Positions 1 to 12,825 of a DNA stretch of 64,000 bases are shown piece by piece. The number at the start of each line of letters is the position of its first letter. Within the stretch, counting starts at the first letter, position 1. The notes beneath the pieces are model-generated. The model was not told the DNA's origin and made no database searches. It saw only the letters and a program-made list of their open reading frames with translations. The DNA comes from Panagrolaimus kolymaensis (taxonomy: Eukaryota > Nematoda > Chromadorea > Rhabditida > Panagrolaimidae), in assembly GCA_028622995.1 (NCBI GenBank), contig JAJQJQ010000041.1, positions 124,001-188,000 on the forward strand, in the 5' to 3' direction. The position numbers were made by a program, and so were the translations under genes.

Positions 1-3000
1 ACAAAATAATAAATCTTTGCATTTTTTGTTAATAAAAATATTTAATATTAAAAAAACTGAATTACTTCGTTAACGCTTGACATTGAAAATTTTTTAAATT
101 AATTTTAACTGTTGAAGGTTATTTTAGTTGGAAATGGTGCAATTATAAATATTTTATTATTGCTTTGATTTATAGCATAAATATAATAGAAGATTTAATA
201 AACTGAAATTTTTTATTTTTTCCTTTTTGGCAAATTCATATTCAAATAATAAGTTTTTTGCGATATATTTATTGGCAATGGTTTTAAAAGGCTTGAAAAA
301 ATTTTTTATTATAAAAACTGCCTTTAACCTTTAAAATCTTTTCTATTTTTTTTAACTGTGTTGAGCTTGCATGGGAGAAAATATAAATACAATTGATGTA
401 TTTTTTTTTAAATTTTGGAACAAAGTTATTTATTTAAAAATATCTGTAAAATGGGAATATGTATTTGTGAAAAATGCCAAAATTAAATGTTCAAGTTTCA
501 TGTAAAAAAAACTGTTTTTTATAGAATAAATATTGTGAGTTTTAAAGCAAATTAAACTGTAATGAGTAAAAAGTCGTCATAACCAATCTCGTCTTTTAAA
601 ACTGGGAGTTCCTTACATAGTTTGAAAAATTATTTCTTTATTAATAATTTTTCCTTTGAGATGAAAAGCTTTTATGTAAACTGTATTAATTTGTAACTCA
701 CGGAATTTTTAACCAAAACTTTTTTATAAATAAAATGAGAACATTAAAATTTATTTTTGGTTGCCGTGCAAAAGAAATTATAAATAATTAATGACATAAT
801 TTATGTTTGTTATTGTGGCAAGTTTTTCGAATTTGCAATAAAGGAAGAAAAAAAACTGAAACTTCACGTAGTAAGTGGCGCGTAAATCCTGATTCGGGCA
901 CAAGTATACATACATATCCCCAGATTTTAAGGAGTTTCAGACAAACACTTTTGAGACAAAACTGGTAATAGAGATGTTTGGATGAATAAAAATTTTTTTA
1001 TAATTAAATGCAAAACTGTAAACGATCGTGTAAAAGTAAACTAATAAAGACTAGATTCCAAAAGTTTATTTGGTAAAAAAAAGTCTGAAGGTTAATGGCA
1101 ATATTTAATTTTTGCTTTTTTTAAACAAGTTTAAATAAATATAAAAATAACTGCAACAATTTTTAAAAATTTTGAAATTAAAAACTGGTAATGAGAATAT
1201 AATTTTTTTATTGAGTTACTTTTAAATTTATTAGCAAAAAAAGAGAAAAAAATTAAATTTTATACATAAAAAAAAGAAATAACTGTAATTAAATTTACAT
1301 TTTGAATGAAGAAAAAACTGGATCTTGATGGAGTAAACGAAAGCACAAAAAAATTGGGCCACGAGCTTGACTGAAAATGAACTGAATAACATTTTTAATA
1401 AATGCAAAAAGCAAAAATAAACTGTTCATGTTCTGGATTGCCTTAAATTCAGACATGAAAACAACCGTAATAATTTTTTGGTATGATTAGAGAAAACAAA
1501 AACATACAAAAAATGTGGACCACATATTTGGAATATATGTGCTGTGTGGTTGAAAGTTATGAGTTTATTTAACTGCCATGTGCGTTGCCTGTTTGGAAGC
1601 TTTAAAGTTTGAAAAATCGTTAAACGATTAAATTGTTTTATAGAATCCAAAGGTGACAAAAAAAGAAAAAAATCTCAATTTTTTGATTTATGCTTAAAAC
1701 TGATTTTTAAAAAAGAAATGTCAAATTTTTTTAAAAGTTTTAACTGTTTCTTCATTTATAGTTTTCATGAGTTATGTATGTAAAAGTTTTTTTAATGCAA
1801 AAAAAGTTGTAACTGAGTACTTTTTTTTACATCGTGGTCTTTTATTTTCAAGCCACCATACATATCATAGTTTTTTTTAAATGAAATAAAAAAACTGAGT
1901 TGAAAGCACCAGCGCTTTTTCGTTTAATTTTTTTAATTTTAATCGTTATAAACAACAAATGATAATTATTTTTCTGAAATTTATAAATTGGTAAAAAACT
2001 GAGGCATCGGCCTAACAAAGGGATTCGTCTACCATAGGAACCCTTAAACAATATGGAAAAAAAACTGGAGAATCAAGTTATTTTTTTTAAGAAAGCAAAA
2101 AAAATTATTGCAATACTTGGATAAATATAAACTGATTAAAAAATTTATCAGAAGCAAAAAAACTGTAATTGTTAGAGTCCAGTAAAATTTAGGCGGGATA
2201 GAAACTGAAAGATGATTTGATGGCGGAGATAGAAAACGTGAAAAAAAGAAAATGTGTTCACATAAACATAAATAATGTGAATTTTTAAATGGTTTATCAT
2301 TCAAGATTTTACAATAAACTGAGTTTTTAGATTTTTTGTATTTATTTTGAATTTCAAAGTTAGAAAAATTTACAAAAGTTTAACTGTTTTGACTTGTATA
2401 GAATGTCTTGCGTTAAAATAATTTTTTTGAATTCTTTGAAAAAACTGAGTTTAAACCCTTGCTAAAAAACAATAATAAAAAAGCTTTTAACTGTGTTCTC
2501 TGATTTCTTAATGCCAATAAACTTTTTTTTAGTTGTACCAACGAAAGTTGTTGTTAAAACTGCATATTTCAGTTTGTCTTTTTTTTACTTTTCAGGTCAC
2601 CAGATACTTCACCACCATTAAAATGATGAAACACCATCGTTGCCACAAAACCTAGCCATTTTGTTGTTTATGTGTGTTTGCAATTCGTCATATTATCTTT
2701 TTTTTATGCTTCGCCATTTTTTCTTTTTACAATCACTCACCCATCTTCAATTTTTTTTTGTTGAACTTTTTCTATTAAAGTCCAACCCAAAAAAAAAAAG
2801 AAGATGAAGTGATCAACAAAAATAAAACCCAAAAAAGCAAAAAGGCAAAGTTAAAAACATCGCATCGGCAAATGGCCAACCAAAAAATTTTTTTGTGAAA
2901 TAATAACTGTGAAGAATTTTCGTAGGATAAATATATCAAATTTCCATCGCCGCTAAAAGAAAGAAAAAGATGTGTAAGAAAAACTGCCATTTCTTTGATA

Positions 3001-6000
3001 AAATCAAGGAAAAAATTTATTATGACTTTAGGCGCAAGCTAGCGCGCAACGGCCTTTTCCTTTTTGACTTCGGCGGCTTCAGCGGAAATGTTTACGCAAA
3101 AAATTTTTCATCAAAAAGACGCAGCACGGAAAAAGGAAAGGTCAAACCCAAAAAACCGGGGTTTCAAAGAAAAATAAAAACTGTTGCGAAGCAAAGCGGG
3201 GTTTATGTTGTTTAATTTTAGATTTATTTGCTTTGATTATGAATCAAAAAAAGGTTGGGTTTGGGGTTGGATTGCTTGGAGATATGTTTCTTTTTCTTTC
3301 TTCTTTTGGGTTGGACACTTTTTTCGATGTTTATTTTATAACTTTTGTGAAGCTAAAGAGCGGTGGTTTTTTCATTTTTTCGCTATTTTTTTATAAACTG
3401 TACTTTCCTAAGAATTTGCAAATATTTTTTAAAGCATTGTAAAAACTGGAAAACATTTTACTTGGCGGGATTTAATTTCTTGGTCGTTGCCTTATTATCT
3501 ATTATTTTGATACCCTTTTAAACTGTCATAATCAAATGCGATGATTTTTTTTCTCTTTTTTTCTTCTTTAACTCTCAAAATCTTTTTGAAATATTTTTTT
3601 TTGTTGCAACACGGCAAAGTTTTAAAACTGGGTTCCATTGTTTCGATCATGGACTTTAAAAAACTGTTTTTTTCTTTACCAACTTTTATTTCTTAAGTGA
3701 ATTTTTAACTGTGAACAATTTGCTCCATTTTTTTAAACAAAACTTTAATTTCGTGCCATTTAATTTTTTTACCAAAGAGAATCTTCGTAGCTTACTGAGA
3801 TTGCTTCTTTCCTCTTCTTTTTTTTAAATGCCGCTCGAATATTTTTTTTATAAATAGCCCAACCAATTTCGATAGATTTTATTAAGTCATTTATGTTTCA
3901 AAAGTAATCAAAATTTAAATATTTATTTTTATGAATAAAAACTGCAAGCCAAAAATTATGTCTTGGAACCACCGAAAAAAAAAAGTTTCTGCTATTTAGA
4001 GGCCGAAACTTAAATCTTAAACATACCATTGTCTTGATTGTATGTATTTCTTGAATTAACTCTTTTGCTCTTTTTTATAGCTTTGTGATTTTTTTTTGTC
4101 ACAATTCTTTTTATTTTATTTTTTTAAACTGTGTAGTTTGTTGCTGTTGCTTTCCTTTATTCTTTCACTTAGAAAATTTCAAATTATTTTTTTAACTGAT
4201 TTCTTTAAAGTAAATCTGTTTATTTTTTAACACAAAAAACTTTCTAATTTTTTAATTTTTCATTTAATTGCTTTGATTCTTGTTTTTTGAAACTGTAACG
4301 GCGTGTGAAAAGCTTTTTTATTATTGACATGAAAAATCTTTTATCCTCGGGAATGATTACTTATATATTTTTTAAAACTGAGATAATTTGTAAAAAGATG
4401 CTTTAAAATAAAAAATAAAACTGAGAGAAATGAGTTTTTTAGTTGTATTTTAAAAGATAAAACTGGCGACAATGAACGAACTGGTTTTTAGGAAATTTTT
4501 TTTGATGACAATGTCTCAAAGGTTTAATTAAGATAGTTAAAATAAAACTGAGACCTCTTTTACATCAGTATTTTGGATATTCTTAAAATTTTACAAAAAC
4601 TGAGCTTTTTCATTTTAAGAAACACTTTTTTTGTTCATTCACATAAAAAATAGAATCATAAAACTGTTGAATGCACGTACAACAATTTGCCACTGAAAAT
4701 TGACCAATGTTTATTTAACTGCTGACAATAATAAACAACAGACATGATCTGTTATTTACCTATTTTTTGCACATTTTTTTACAACCATGAAACAAATCAA
4801 AAACCATAAGGTGTTAAACTGTTCAGTTTTTTTAGCAGGGGTTGGATTTTGGGCATCTGGTTTCTCTAAATGGGATAAACATGTAAATCATTCAAAAAAC
4901 TGATCTCTAATTGACATATGTACTTTTTTACATGCTTCCTTTTTTTTTCTTCATTGTTAACTGGGTTGCTTCGTGGACTTTAGGCGATTAAATTTTTTTT
5001 TGTCTATAAAAAATTAAACTAAAAAACTATAGAATTTTTTAGGATCATTTTCAAGAAAAATTAACTGTTTTAAGAACTGTAAAATCGCCCCAACAAACGT
5101 TCCATTAATCAACAACTCAAAAAAGTGATACCAAAAGGTTAGTTTTTTTTATTAATTTAAACTGCATCAGTTTTTTTCGATGAGTTACAAAACTGAGCGA
5201 ATAATGTCTATCTTCGTAATATTAACGTTTTTTGTATTATGAACTTTGTTTCATTTTTTATATATATATATAATAAACTGCAATAAGTTTTGTTCTAAGC
5301 TTTTTACTTTCAAGATTTTAATCAAAAGTAATTTAGGTGTAAAAATAATAACTGTGGTATAAAATTTTTTAAAATTAAACTGCTTTAAATGAAAAATTTT
5401 TGGAAATTAAACTGCATTGAGAAACTAACCCAGAGATTATAAAAAAATATTAAATTTTTTTTTTGCATTTTTCATCAAAAAACAAATTAAAAGAGTGAGC
5501 AAAAAAAGATTGATTTCATCAACGAATTTATTTTGATCGTCGTAGTTAAAAATATTTTTATAAAACTGTTGAAATATTCAGAGATTTTTGGAATGAAAAA
5601 AAAACTGTAACATATTATTTTTTTGAGTAGCACTTGCAAGCTTTGTTTTATGTTTGGAAAAAAAAGAAAAAAACGAAAATAAAAGTAAAAACTTTAATAA
5701 AACTGCAGCGTATTTTCTAGCGTTTTTTACCTTCAAAGCTTGAAGCAAATATAATTTTGTTGTAATAAAATTAACAAAAGTAAAAGCTTTTTGAATTAAA
5801 CTGGAGTTGATGATGAGTTTAGGAAAAAAATTTATTTATTTTTTAAAATTACACTGAGGCAAATAAATTTTTTTGTTTCGATTTTTTTTTCATTTTCCAA
5901 TCAGAAAAACTAACTAAAACTGAGACATTTTTTTATAGGTAGAACTTAAATTTTAAGCTAAATAATTAAATATTTTTAATTAAACTACGCGAAAAAAGCT

Positions 6001-6107
6001 TTAAAGGCATAATAACTGTGTAATACTTTGATGTTTGTTGGCCAAAGAAAAAAATACAAAGAAAAAATTAAAATAAAACAAAAAACTGAAGAGAATTTTT
6101 TTTTCAG
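1..6107 (+). repeat. Dispersed AACTG motif field, upstream of serpin 1
   Basis: No gene is supported here. The stretch carries a short motif, AACTG preceded by A/T (usually AAACTG), repeated at irregular intervals of roughly 40-150 bp on the + strand. I counted 18 AACTG and no CAGTT on + in 1-1440. The bases after the motif vary, so this is not a tandem repeat. The 20-25 bases 3' of it are usually more complex and GC-richer than the A/T runs before it. A patch at about 2580-3170 has few motifs and may hold promoter or outron sequence for the serpin downstream. Function of the motif is unknown. Confidence 0.85.
6102..6107 (+). other. Splice acceptor, probably trans-splice site, of serpin 1
   Basis: A T-run ending in TTTCAG lies 35 bp before the serpin 1 ATG. 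No 5' exon is evident upstream. It is therefore either the acceptor of a 5'UTR intron or a spliced-leader site. Confidence 0.5.
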
Positions 6108-6142
6108 AGGCAAAGCGGCGACAAAGAAAGTTTTAATTCTCT

Positions 6143-9100
6143 ATGATCAAGAAACATTTTCGTGGTGAAAGTTATTATCCAAATAGCTTTAAAATGGCTG
6201 ATGATATTGCAACGGATAATTGTGGGCTAGTTTCCATTGATATTGGTGATAGCAGCAGCAACATTCCTCCACCACCTGAAACTTCGTCTCCAGCTGTTCC
6301 CATTAAAATCATTTCTGTCCCTGCAACGGCAAAAGCTCCAATTGCCAAATTTGAAGAAAGCACCATTACCATCGTCAAAGACGTTGATCATCAACATCAT
6401 CGAATTCAAGGATCAAAATGCACGTGTCGATCATGCTCATTTATTTGCCTTCTTTGTTCCACTCTCGTAATTGCGGCTTTGGTTTTTGCTATTGTTTTTG
6501 GTTTGCATGATGCAATGATTTCATCTTATCCATCGGGAAAGAATTCCACTGCTGTTGTCGATAGAGAAGATGCTTGGAATCTCAATACATCTGTTGGAGC
6601 ATTGATTGGCCTTCCTAAACCAAATAAATCTCAAGAATTTGATGCTAAATATCCCGGACTTCATCTACCCATTTATAAAACTGGGGTAAATTTCTCATCA
6701 GCAACGACCGCTCCATTCATCCCAACAACAACAACCACAATGGTGCCATTTAATTTGCGATCAAATAAAATTTATGGAAATTTAAATTATTTTATGAGCC
6801 AAAATGAACCGATTGTGATTTCTCCATTTGGAATTGATTATATTTTGAGTTTAATTGGAAATCTTGGAACTGGAAAGGAAAAAGATGTTGTAAATTCTTA
6901 TTTTAACAGTGAGCTTTTTTTTGGAGTTTTTTATTAATAATAACTGAATGAATTTTTTTTTTCAGATCCATCGATTCATGAAACTTTTCATTATTACAAT
7001 GAAATTAAAAAAGCTTTTTTCAAAATGGGAACTGTCAATTACATGTTAAGTAATTTTTTCACTGGTGTAAGTTTTAAATTTTTTCATTTTTTTAAACTGA
7101 GAGAATTGAAAATTGATTGGATTTTCCTGACTTTAAATTTTTTTTATAAAACTATGTTTCGTCGGAGATTTTTTAAAAGAATTCAAATAAGCTATATAAA
7201 AAGTAAATAAAAAATTAAAGTAAAAAAAACTGCGATGCACCAATTTTTAATATTTTTCTCAAAAAAATAAATATTTGCGATATGAAAAACAAAAATATAA
7301 AATTTTGGATAAAATAAACTGTGTACTACTATTCTTTTATGGAATAATTATTCCAAACTAAAAAAATTTGCTAAAAAGCTTTTATTTTTTTAAAAATAAA
7401 TTTACAAAGAAAATAACTGAATGCTTTGTAACTTTTTTTTCATTCAAATTTTTTGATTAAAAAACTAAGAATAATAATATTATTTTTTTATAAAACTGAT
7501 TTCGATATATTTTTTTAGAATGAAGTTAATGAATTCATGATTGAACAAACAACCTTTGATGGTGTCTCGGTTTATCACGCTTCAGATCTCTCCTATGCTA
7601 TTTACTTTAATGATATGTTTAGTAAAAATAGTTACAACAAAGAAGAAAATCGTCCATTTTTTCATTATAATAATTTTACAACTCCTGAACAAACTGTTGT
7701 TGGATTCACCAATCTTCAATATAGCTTGAAATTTTTCCGAACCCCACAACATGGACTTATCAAAGATCAAGATTTTTATGGAAAGCGGTCAATAAAAGTA
7801 AGCTTATTTATATCCATGCCATTTTTTGCCAATTTTATTCATGCCACGAAAAAAGGCTCTTTGAACGAAAATTTTACATTTAAAAAAAATTGATTTTTTC
7901 TGTCTTATCTTCAAAGTTATAATACCCCATTTTTTTAGGTAAATCAATTTGTTACAGTCTCATATAGCATGAAATTTGGCAAATATATGTTACATCGAAT
8001 TCCATTCCAAAACCGCAAATTTGATATGTTTATTGTTTCAAATTTTTTGGTAATTTCTTTGTTTCAAATTTTATTTATAAACGTTTAAAAATAATATATT
8101 TAGGAAAATGACGACGCATCAATTTTAAGATTTGATCCAACTAAAATTCCACGAATTGATCCAACTGAAATTTTGGCTAATTTCAAACTAAACAAGGACA
8201 AAGGCAATACACTTCCTTTGCATCCAATTTGTGTTCCCGAAATTAAACAACAAAATACCATCGATATTTCGGCATATTTTAATGAAACTTTGAAAGATTC
8301 ACCGCTCTCAATTTATACTCCATTCAATGCAGTTGAAGCTCCAGGTGGAAATAAATATGAAATAAATAAATTTTATCAAGCTGTAAGTTTTTTTGACTTA
8401 CAAAAGCAGAAATTTCTTTCTCTAAAACTGATTAGATTTAACACTTTAGGACAAAGGTCAAATAAAATTTACATCATTTTTTCCAAAGAAATTTTAGCAC
8501 TTTTTTATAGCAAAGCTGCTTTTAAATATCGTGATAAAAAAACTGGTGAATCTAGTTTGTGGCTGATTAAGGCAAAAAAAAGGTATATAAAAAACTGTCC
8601 AACTTCTTTGCAAAATATTTTATTAACCAAAAGCAAAATAAACTGATTTCTAATATCTTTTTTGATGGAATTTTTGATAAAACTGTTTACTTCTTAGAGT
8701 GTTTTTTTTGCAAAATCTTTTGCTTTATTTATCCATTTTATGAAATCTTTTAAACTGAGCACGTCTCAGACAACAATTTAGGGATTTTCTTAACAAAATA
8801 ACATTTTCTTTTGCTCTAATATTATTATTTTTAAACTGCGTAATTTTGTAATAGTTTATCTTTTATCGATAAATTTAAAAAGAAAAATTAATATATTTTT
8901 TAGCTCCGTTTCGATCTTTCCGTTGAAGGCGTTAATTATCGAACTCTTGCTAAATCATTTAAAACTGTGATTCTTTTAAACATTATGCAAAGGCTTTATT
9001 TTACATTAAAAAATATCTTTAAACTGTAGCCATCTTAAAATATTAATTGCTTGTAAAAACTGGAACACTTCTGTCTTGCTTTTTTTTAATTTTATTTTTT

Positions 9101-9389
9101 AACTGTGCGGGATGAATTCTCGGTTTGCATGTGTTTTATTTTTCGTTATTATTTAAAAACAAAATTAAACTGTGGCAACACTTGCAATTGTTAGATTTTT
9201 TTGATTAATTAAAGAAAAATTTTTCAGCTCCGTTTCGATCTTTCCGTTGAAGGCCTTAATTATCGGACTAATGCTAAATCATACAAATCCATCATATATT
9301 CCGCATGTAAATACACCATCCGCACGCCATTCATTTATGGACTCATTTCTCAAGATGGAACCCTCATTTATTATGGAGCTTTAATTTAA
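6143..9389 (+). CDS. Membrane-anchored serpin-like protein 1 (type II)
   Basis: Six exons: 6143-6908, 6966-7066, 7519-7797, 7939-8049, 8104-8382, 9228-9389, all in phase, 565 aa. Residues 1-92 are a Pro/Ser/Thr-rich, presumably cytoplasmic tail. Residues 93-105 hold five Cys (C93, C95, C98, C102, C105), possible palmitoylation sites. A transmembrane helix spans about 100-121, then comes a short Thr-containing linker. The serpin-like domain runs from about 208 to the end (~358 aa), with the helix-B type motif VISPFGIDYILSLIGNLG and a C-terminal PFIYGL...YYGAL strand matching the serpin end. The reactive-loop region (about 519-547) has the length of antitrypsin's, but its hinge (VEGLNYRTNAK) lacks the small residues of inhibitory serpins, so it is probably non-inhibitory. 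Introns 2 and 5 (452 and 845 bp) are swollen with AACTG motifs. Paralogue of the 21.6 kb gene with identical intron positions. Confidence 0.8.
8889..8965 (+). pseudogene. Truncated duplicate of the last serpin 1 exon
   Basis: From 8904 the sequence repeats the start of the true last exon (9228 on), including the acceptor, and encodes LRFDLSVEGVNYRTLAKS with a few substitutions. The match stops just where a TTTAAAACTG motif begins (about 8959). If spliced it would replace the serpin C-terminus with an unrelated tail ending in a stop, so it is a decayed exon copy or a truncating alternative exon. Confidence 0.75.
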
Positions 9390-12005
9390 AAAAAAACAAC
9401 GCCCTTCTTTTTTTTAAAGTTTTAATTTGCAAAAACCACTAAATTTATTTTTATTGCTTAAAACTGTTCTTGCCATTGTTTATTTTCATATAAGCTTTAT
9501 TTTGCTTTAAATTTTTAATTTTTTACTTTGTTAAAAACTGCCTGCAATAGTAATTTCACGCATTTTTTGTTGTTGCTTTATCATTAATTTTTTCTAAAGT
9601 TTGTAATTTTTTAATTTATCCTTTTTTTAAACTGTAATTCATTGAACTCAATTGCCACCTTTCTTTTTTTATATCAAAACTGAACCAACATATAAATGCC
9701 GGCTTCTTGCTTTTATTTTGATTCAAAACTGTATCATTTTTTCTCTCTGTTATTTCTTAGCTTTAAATGTATTTTTGTTTGTTAAAAAACTGCGCTTCAT
9801 TTTGCTTTTTTTTCATTTAATTTTTCCATTTTAATGAATATTTAATCAAATAATTTTATAAACTGCGTACAAGGTTTTCTGTTGTAAATATTGCCCCATG
9901 TTTTATTTTTTTGTTTTTATTCATAAAAATCATCGCCAGACTCTCTTTTCAAAAACATACATGCAAAAAAAATATATTGAAAGATACCAACCAATGGTTG
10001 AGAAAAACTGAAACAGAACCCTTATTTTTTTTGGGTATTTTTGTTGCTCGTCCTTGTTTGATATCGCTAGTTTTTTCTTTTACTTCTGCTATGCCATATT
10101 TTTACAATCATTCTTTTTTTCTTTCTCTTTCTTTTAAGTTTTTTTTTCTTGATTTTGACCTTTTTTAAATACAAAAAAGCCAATGATCAACAACAAAAAA
10201 GAAAAGAAAAAAAACACCACTCGGACACAACAAATTGGAAGAGATAATAAATTACCAAAGTATCATTCATCATAAGGCGATTAAATTTCACACTCACAAG
10301 TGCCTTTCTCTCTTCTCTCTCTAAAAAAATTGGAACTCCTAAACAAACAAAAAAACTGACTGTGGAGACTTGTGAAGGCACATAAAAAAGGTTTATCCTT
10401 TCATTTTTTTTGGATGGTCTTCGTCGGTTGGTTTAATCTAATTATGGAGCTTTACAAAAAAAAACAAATGATAGCCGCCGCCGCAGCTCTTTTGGCGGCG
10501 GCGGTGGCGTCATTTATTGTTTTTTAAGGATAAAAAAGTGTGAAAAGAAAAAAGGTCATCATCGGCTTGAAAAAAAAGGAAAGGAAAAAAAACTTGTAAG
10601 CATATTGTTTATTATATATATTTATGGCTATTTAAAGTGGGGTGTGATAGTATCTAAAAAAGACGAAAGAGATTGGATTGCTTTTGAAAAAAAATAAATG
10701 GAATAGATTGTTGCTTTAAAACTGCAGATATTTTTGATGGTAAAGGGTTTTTCGGAGAAGGGTTATATTTTTATATTTTTTCCTATTTTAAAAACTGTAA
10801 TATATAATAAATATGGTGAATAACTGTGACTTAAACCAACAATTCGGGCCTTTTGCTAACTAAAAACTGAAATTTAGAGTTCTAAAAAATTTTCTTATTT
10901 TTCATGAGAAAAAATAATCATACTTTTTTTTATAAAACTGAATACAGGTGTCGCCTTCATGATTTGTGAAAAAAAAGAAACTTCGAAACTTTTTGCTTTA
11001 TTTTTCTTTAATTTTTAACTGAATTGCATGGTGCCTTCCTGGTTTTAAACCGTTTCAAATTTTAATACAAACTGAATGGAGACACCACTATAAGGGATCT
11101 TGATAAAACTGTGTATAATAATAACAATATTTATTTAAACCCTAATGTTTTCCATAAATTTATTTTTATAAAATAAAAACTGCTTTACGAGCTTCGTTAT
11201 TTTAACTTAGATAACTTTTTTTTATTCATAAATTTCTTTTAAATTAATTTTTAAAACTGGGAAGTATTCACACTTGCGGCAGACTGAACCAAACGAATTT
11301 TTTTTTACTCTTAAAAAATGGAACAGAAGAAGAGCTTTATTTTGAAAGTAATTTTTGATCTTTTTTAAAGCATTTTTTGATTCAAAGTTATTATCAAATT
11401 TTTTTAAACTGACATAAGATAGTTGTTTTTTCAAAAATGGCTTTGTAATTTTTCTTTATTTTCAATTTCAAACTGTAATCATCGATTCCATTATTAATAT
11501 TTAAATATAGTTTTTTTAAACTGTAGTGTGTCAGCTTTAAAGGTTTGGGCAATATTTTGTTGATAGAAAAGCCATCGCCCACATCATCGGTTTTTTTTTC
11601 TCGTTTATTTTCATTACTTTTTTATTTTTTCAAAAACTGTATTTGTAAATTCCATTGATTCATTTAGAATTTTTTTTGTTCTTTTTATTGAGTGAAAGTT
11701 TAAAACTGTGTGATCATAGTTGATTTCGTTATTTATCTTCTTTTTTGATTTTTTGAAAAACTGATTTCGTTCATGTGTGAGTATTTTTTCCTTTAAAACT
11801 TGGCTGGATCTTCTTATAGCTTTTTTTCTTAATAATTTAAAAGAAAAATTTAAAACTGAGGTTCATTTTTATTTTTTAGTTCATAAAATTATAATAAGGA
11901 CTACCAAACACATTAAAAGTTTATCTTAAAATTTACCATAGAAATAAAAAAAAATTTTAAGTGGAGGAACAAAGCTTTGATAAATTAAGTAAAACTGCAT
12001 TAACA
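9390..12005 (+). repeat. AACTG motif field between serpin 1 and the mobile element
   Basis: No gene is supported. AACTG motifs on + continue throughout. A largely motif-free patch at about 10,020-10,710 has T/C-rich tracts and a GC-rich inverted repeat (10,475-10,484 with 10,495-10,504) and could be a promoter or spacer. No clear polyadenylation hexamer is visible close behind the serpin stop. Confidence 0.7.
10475..10504. repeat. GC-rich 10 bp stem-loop
   Basis: CCGCCGCCGC at 10,475-10,484 pairs with GCGGCGGCGG at 10,495-10,504 across a 10-base loop. It stands out in an AT-rich setting. Function unknown. Confidence 0.6.
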
Positions 12006-12007
12006 TA

Positions 12008-12745
12008 TAAAGCGTCGAAATATAAAAAGTTTTTGCCAAGTTCAAAATTTTTCAAAACACCCTGTTTTTTTGTAAATTTTTTTACAAATATTCATGTGTT
12101 TCTCAAATTGATGGTGAAAATGTAAATTCATTTACAAATTAACAAGGATCCGGCTTTTAAACCAAAATTTGTAAAGAATATTTTAAAAATTTACAATATA
12201 TCAATAAAACACCCAAATTATAATAAAATGTAAAGGATTTCTAAATAATTTACAAAAAACAACCTAAATTACTAAACTATTGATATTTTGTAAAAAAAGT
12301 TACAATAAAACTACTAATATCTCAAACATGCGTTATTTTGTAAGAAAAATTTACCAATTTATATGTTTTTCGAAAAATAAAGAAATTTTGTAAATCGTTT
12401 ACAAAAAATGCAGTGATGGTTTTGTAAATGGACGATTTACATAAAATGCAGTGATCGTTTTGTAAATGGACGATTTACATAAAATGCAGTGATCGTTTTG
12501 TAAATGGACGATTTACATAAAATGCAGTGATCGTTTTGTAAATGGACGATTTACATAAAATGCAGTGATCGTTTTGTAAATCGAAAGGAAGATAATATAA
12601 AAGCGGAGATAATCCCCAGCAATCAACTCAAAACATTGGTTTTTTTTTGTATTCAAATATTTTCAAAGAATTTAACTTTTGTTTTATATTAATCTTGTCA
12701 AAAACATAACAAAAAATTTATTCATAACAAAACAAAAAGCAACAA
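12008..12745 (+). repeat. Left terminal inverted repeat
   Basis: Pairs as reverse complement with 14,905-15,676, with indels and substitutions. The outermost ~65 bp are nearly identical. The inner end lies in a stretch of AACAAAACAAAAA character, so that boundary is approximate. Confidence 0.8.
12408..12582 (+). repeat. 38 bp tandem repeat in left TIR (~4.5 copies)
   Basis: Unit of 38 bp beginning ATGCAGTGATCGTTTTGTAA and ending GATTTACATAAA. Each unit holds a small palindrome (TGTAAATGGACGATTTACA). Such subterminal repeats are typical transposase-binding regions; that role is inferred. Confidence 0.85.
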
Positions 12746-12759
12746 CAAAAAGATACAAT

Positions 12760-12825
12760 AGCAAAAAAATCAAAGTTCTGGATATTTGGTGTGAAATTGA
12801 TGACCACCACATTGATAACAAGCTA
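12760..12825 (-). pseudogene. Frameshifted extra zinc-knuckle repeat
   Basis: Just past the TAG of the zinc-knuckle gene, another copy of the knuckle repeat continues in a different frame (CYQCGGHQFHT...YPEL). Against the preceding repeat a base is missing at the GGTAG junction, which creates the stop. The last Cys is also replaced, so this is decayed former coding sequence. Confidence 0.65.

Noticed and set aside
2775..3442. Overlapping short open frames on both strands
   Set aside because: No start context, splice partners or recognisable motif; composition follows the local A/T runs.
9652..10381. Hydrophobic open frames
   Set aside because: Phe/Leu-rich translation is what T-runs give by chance; no homologous exon pattern.
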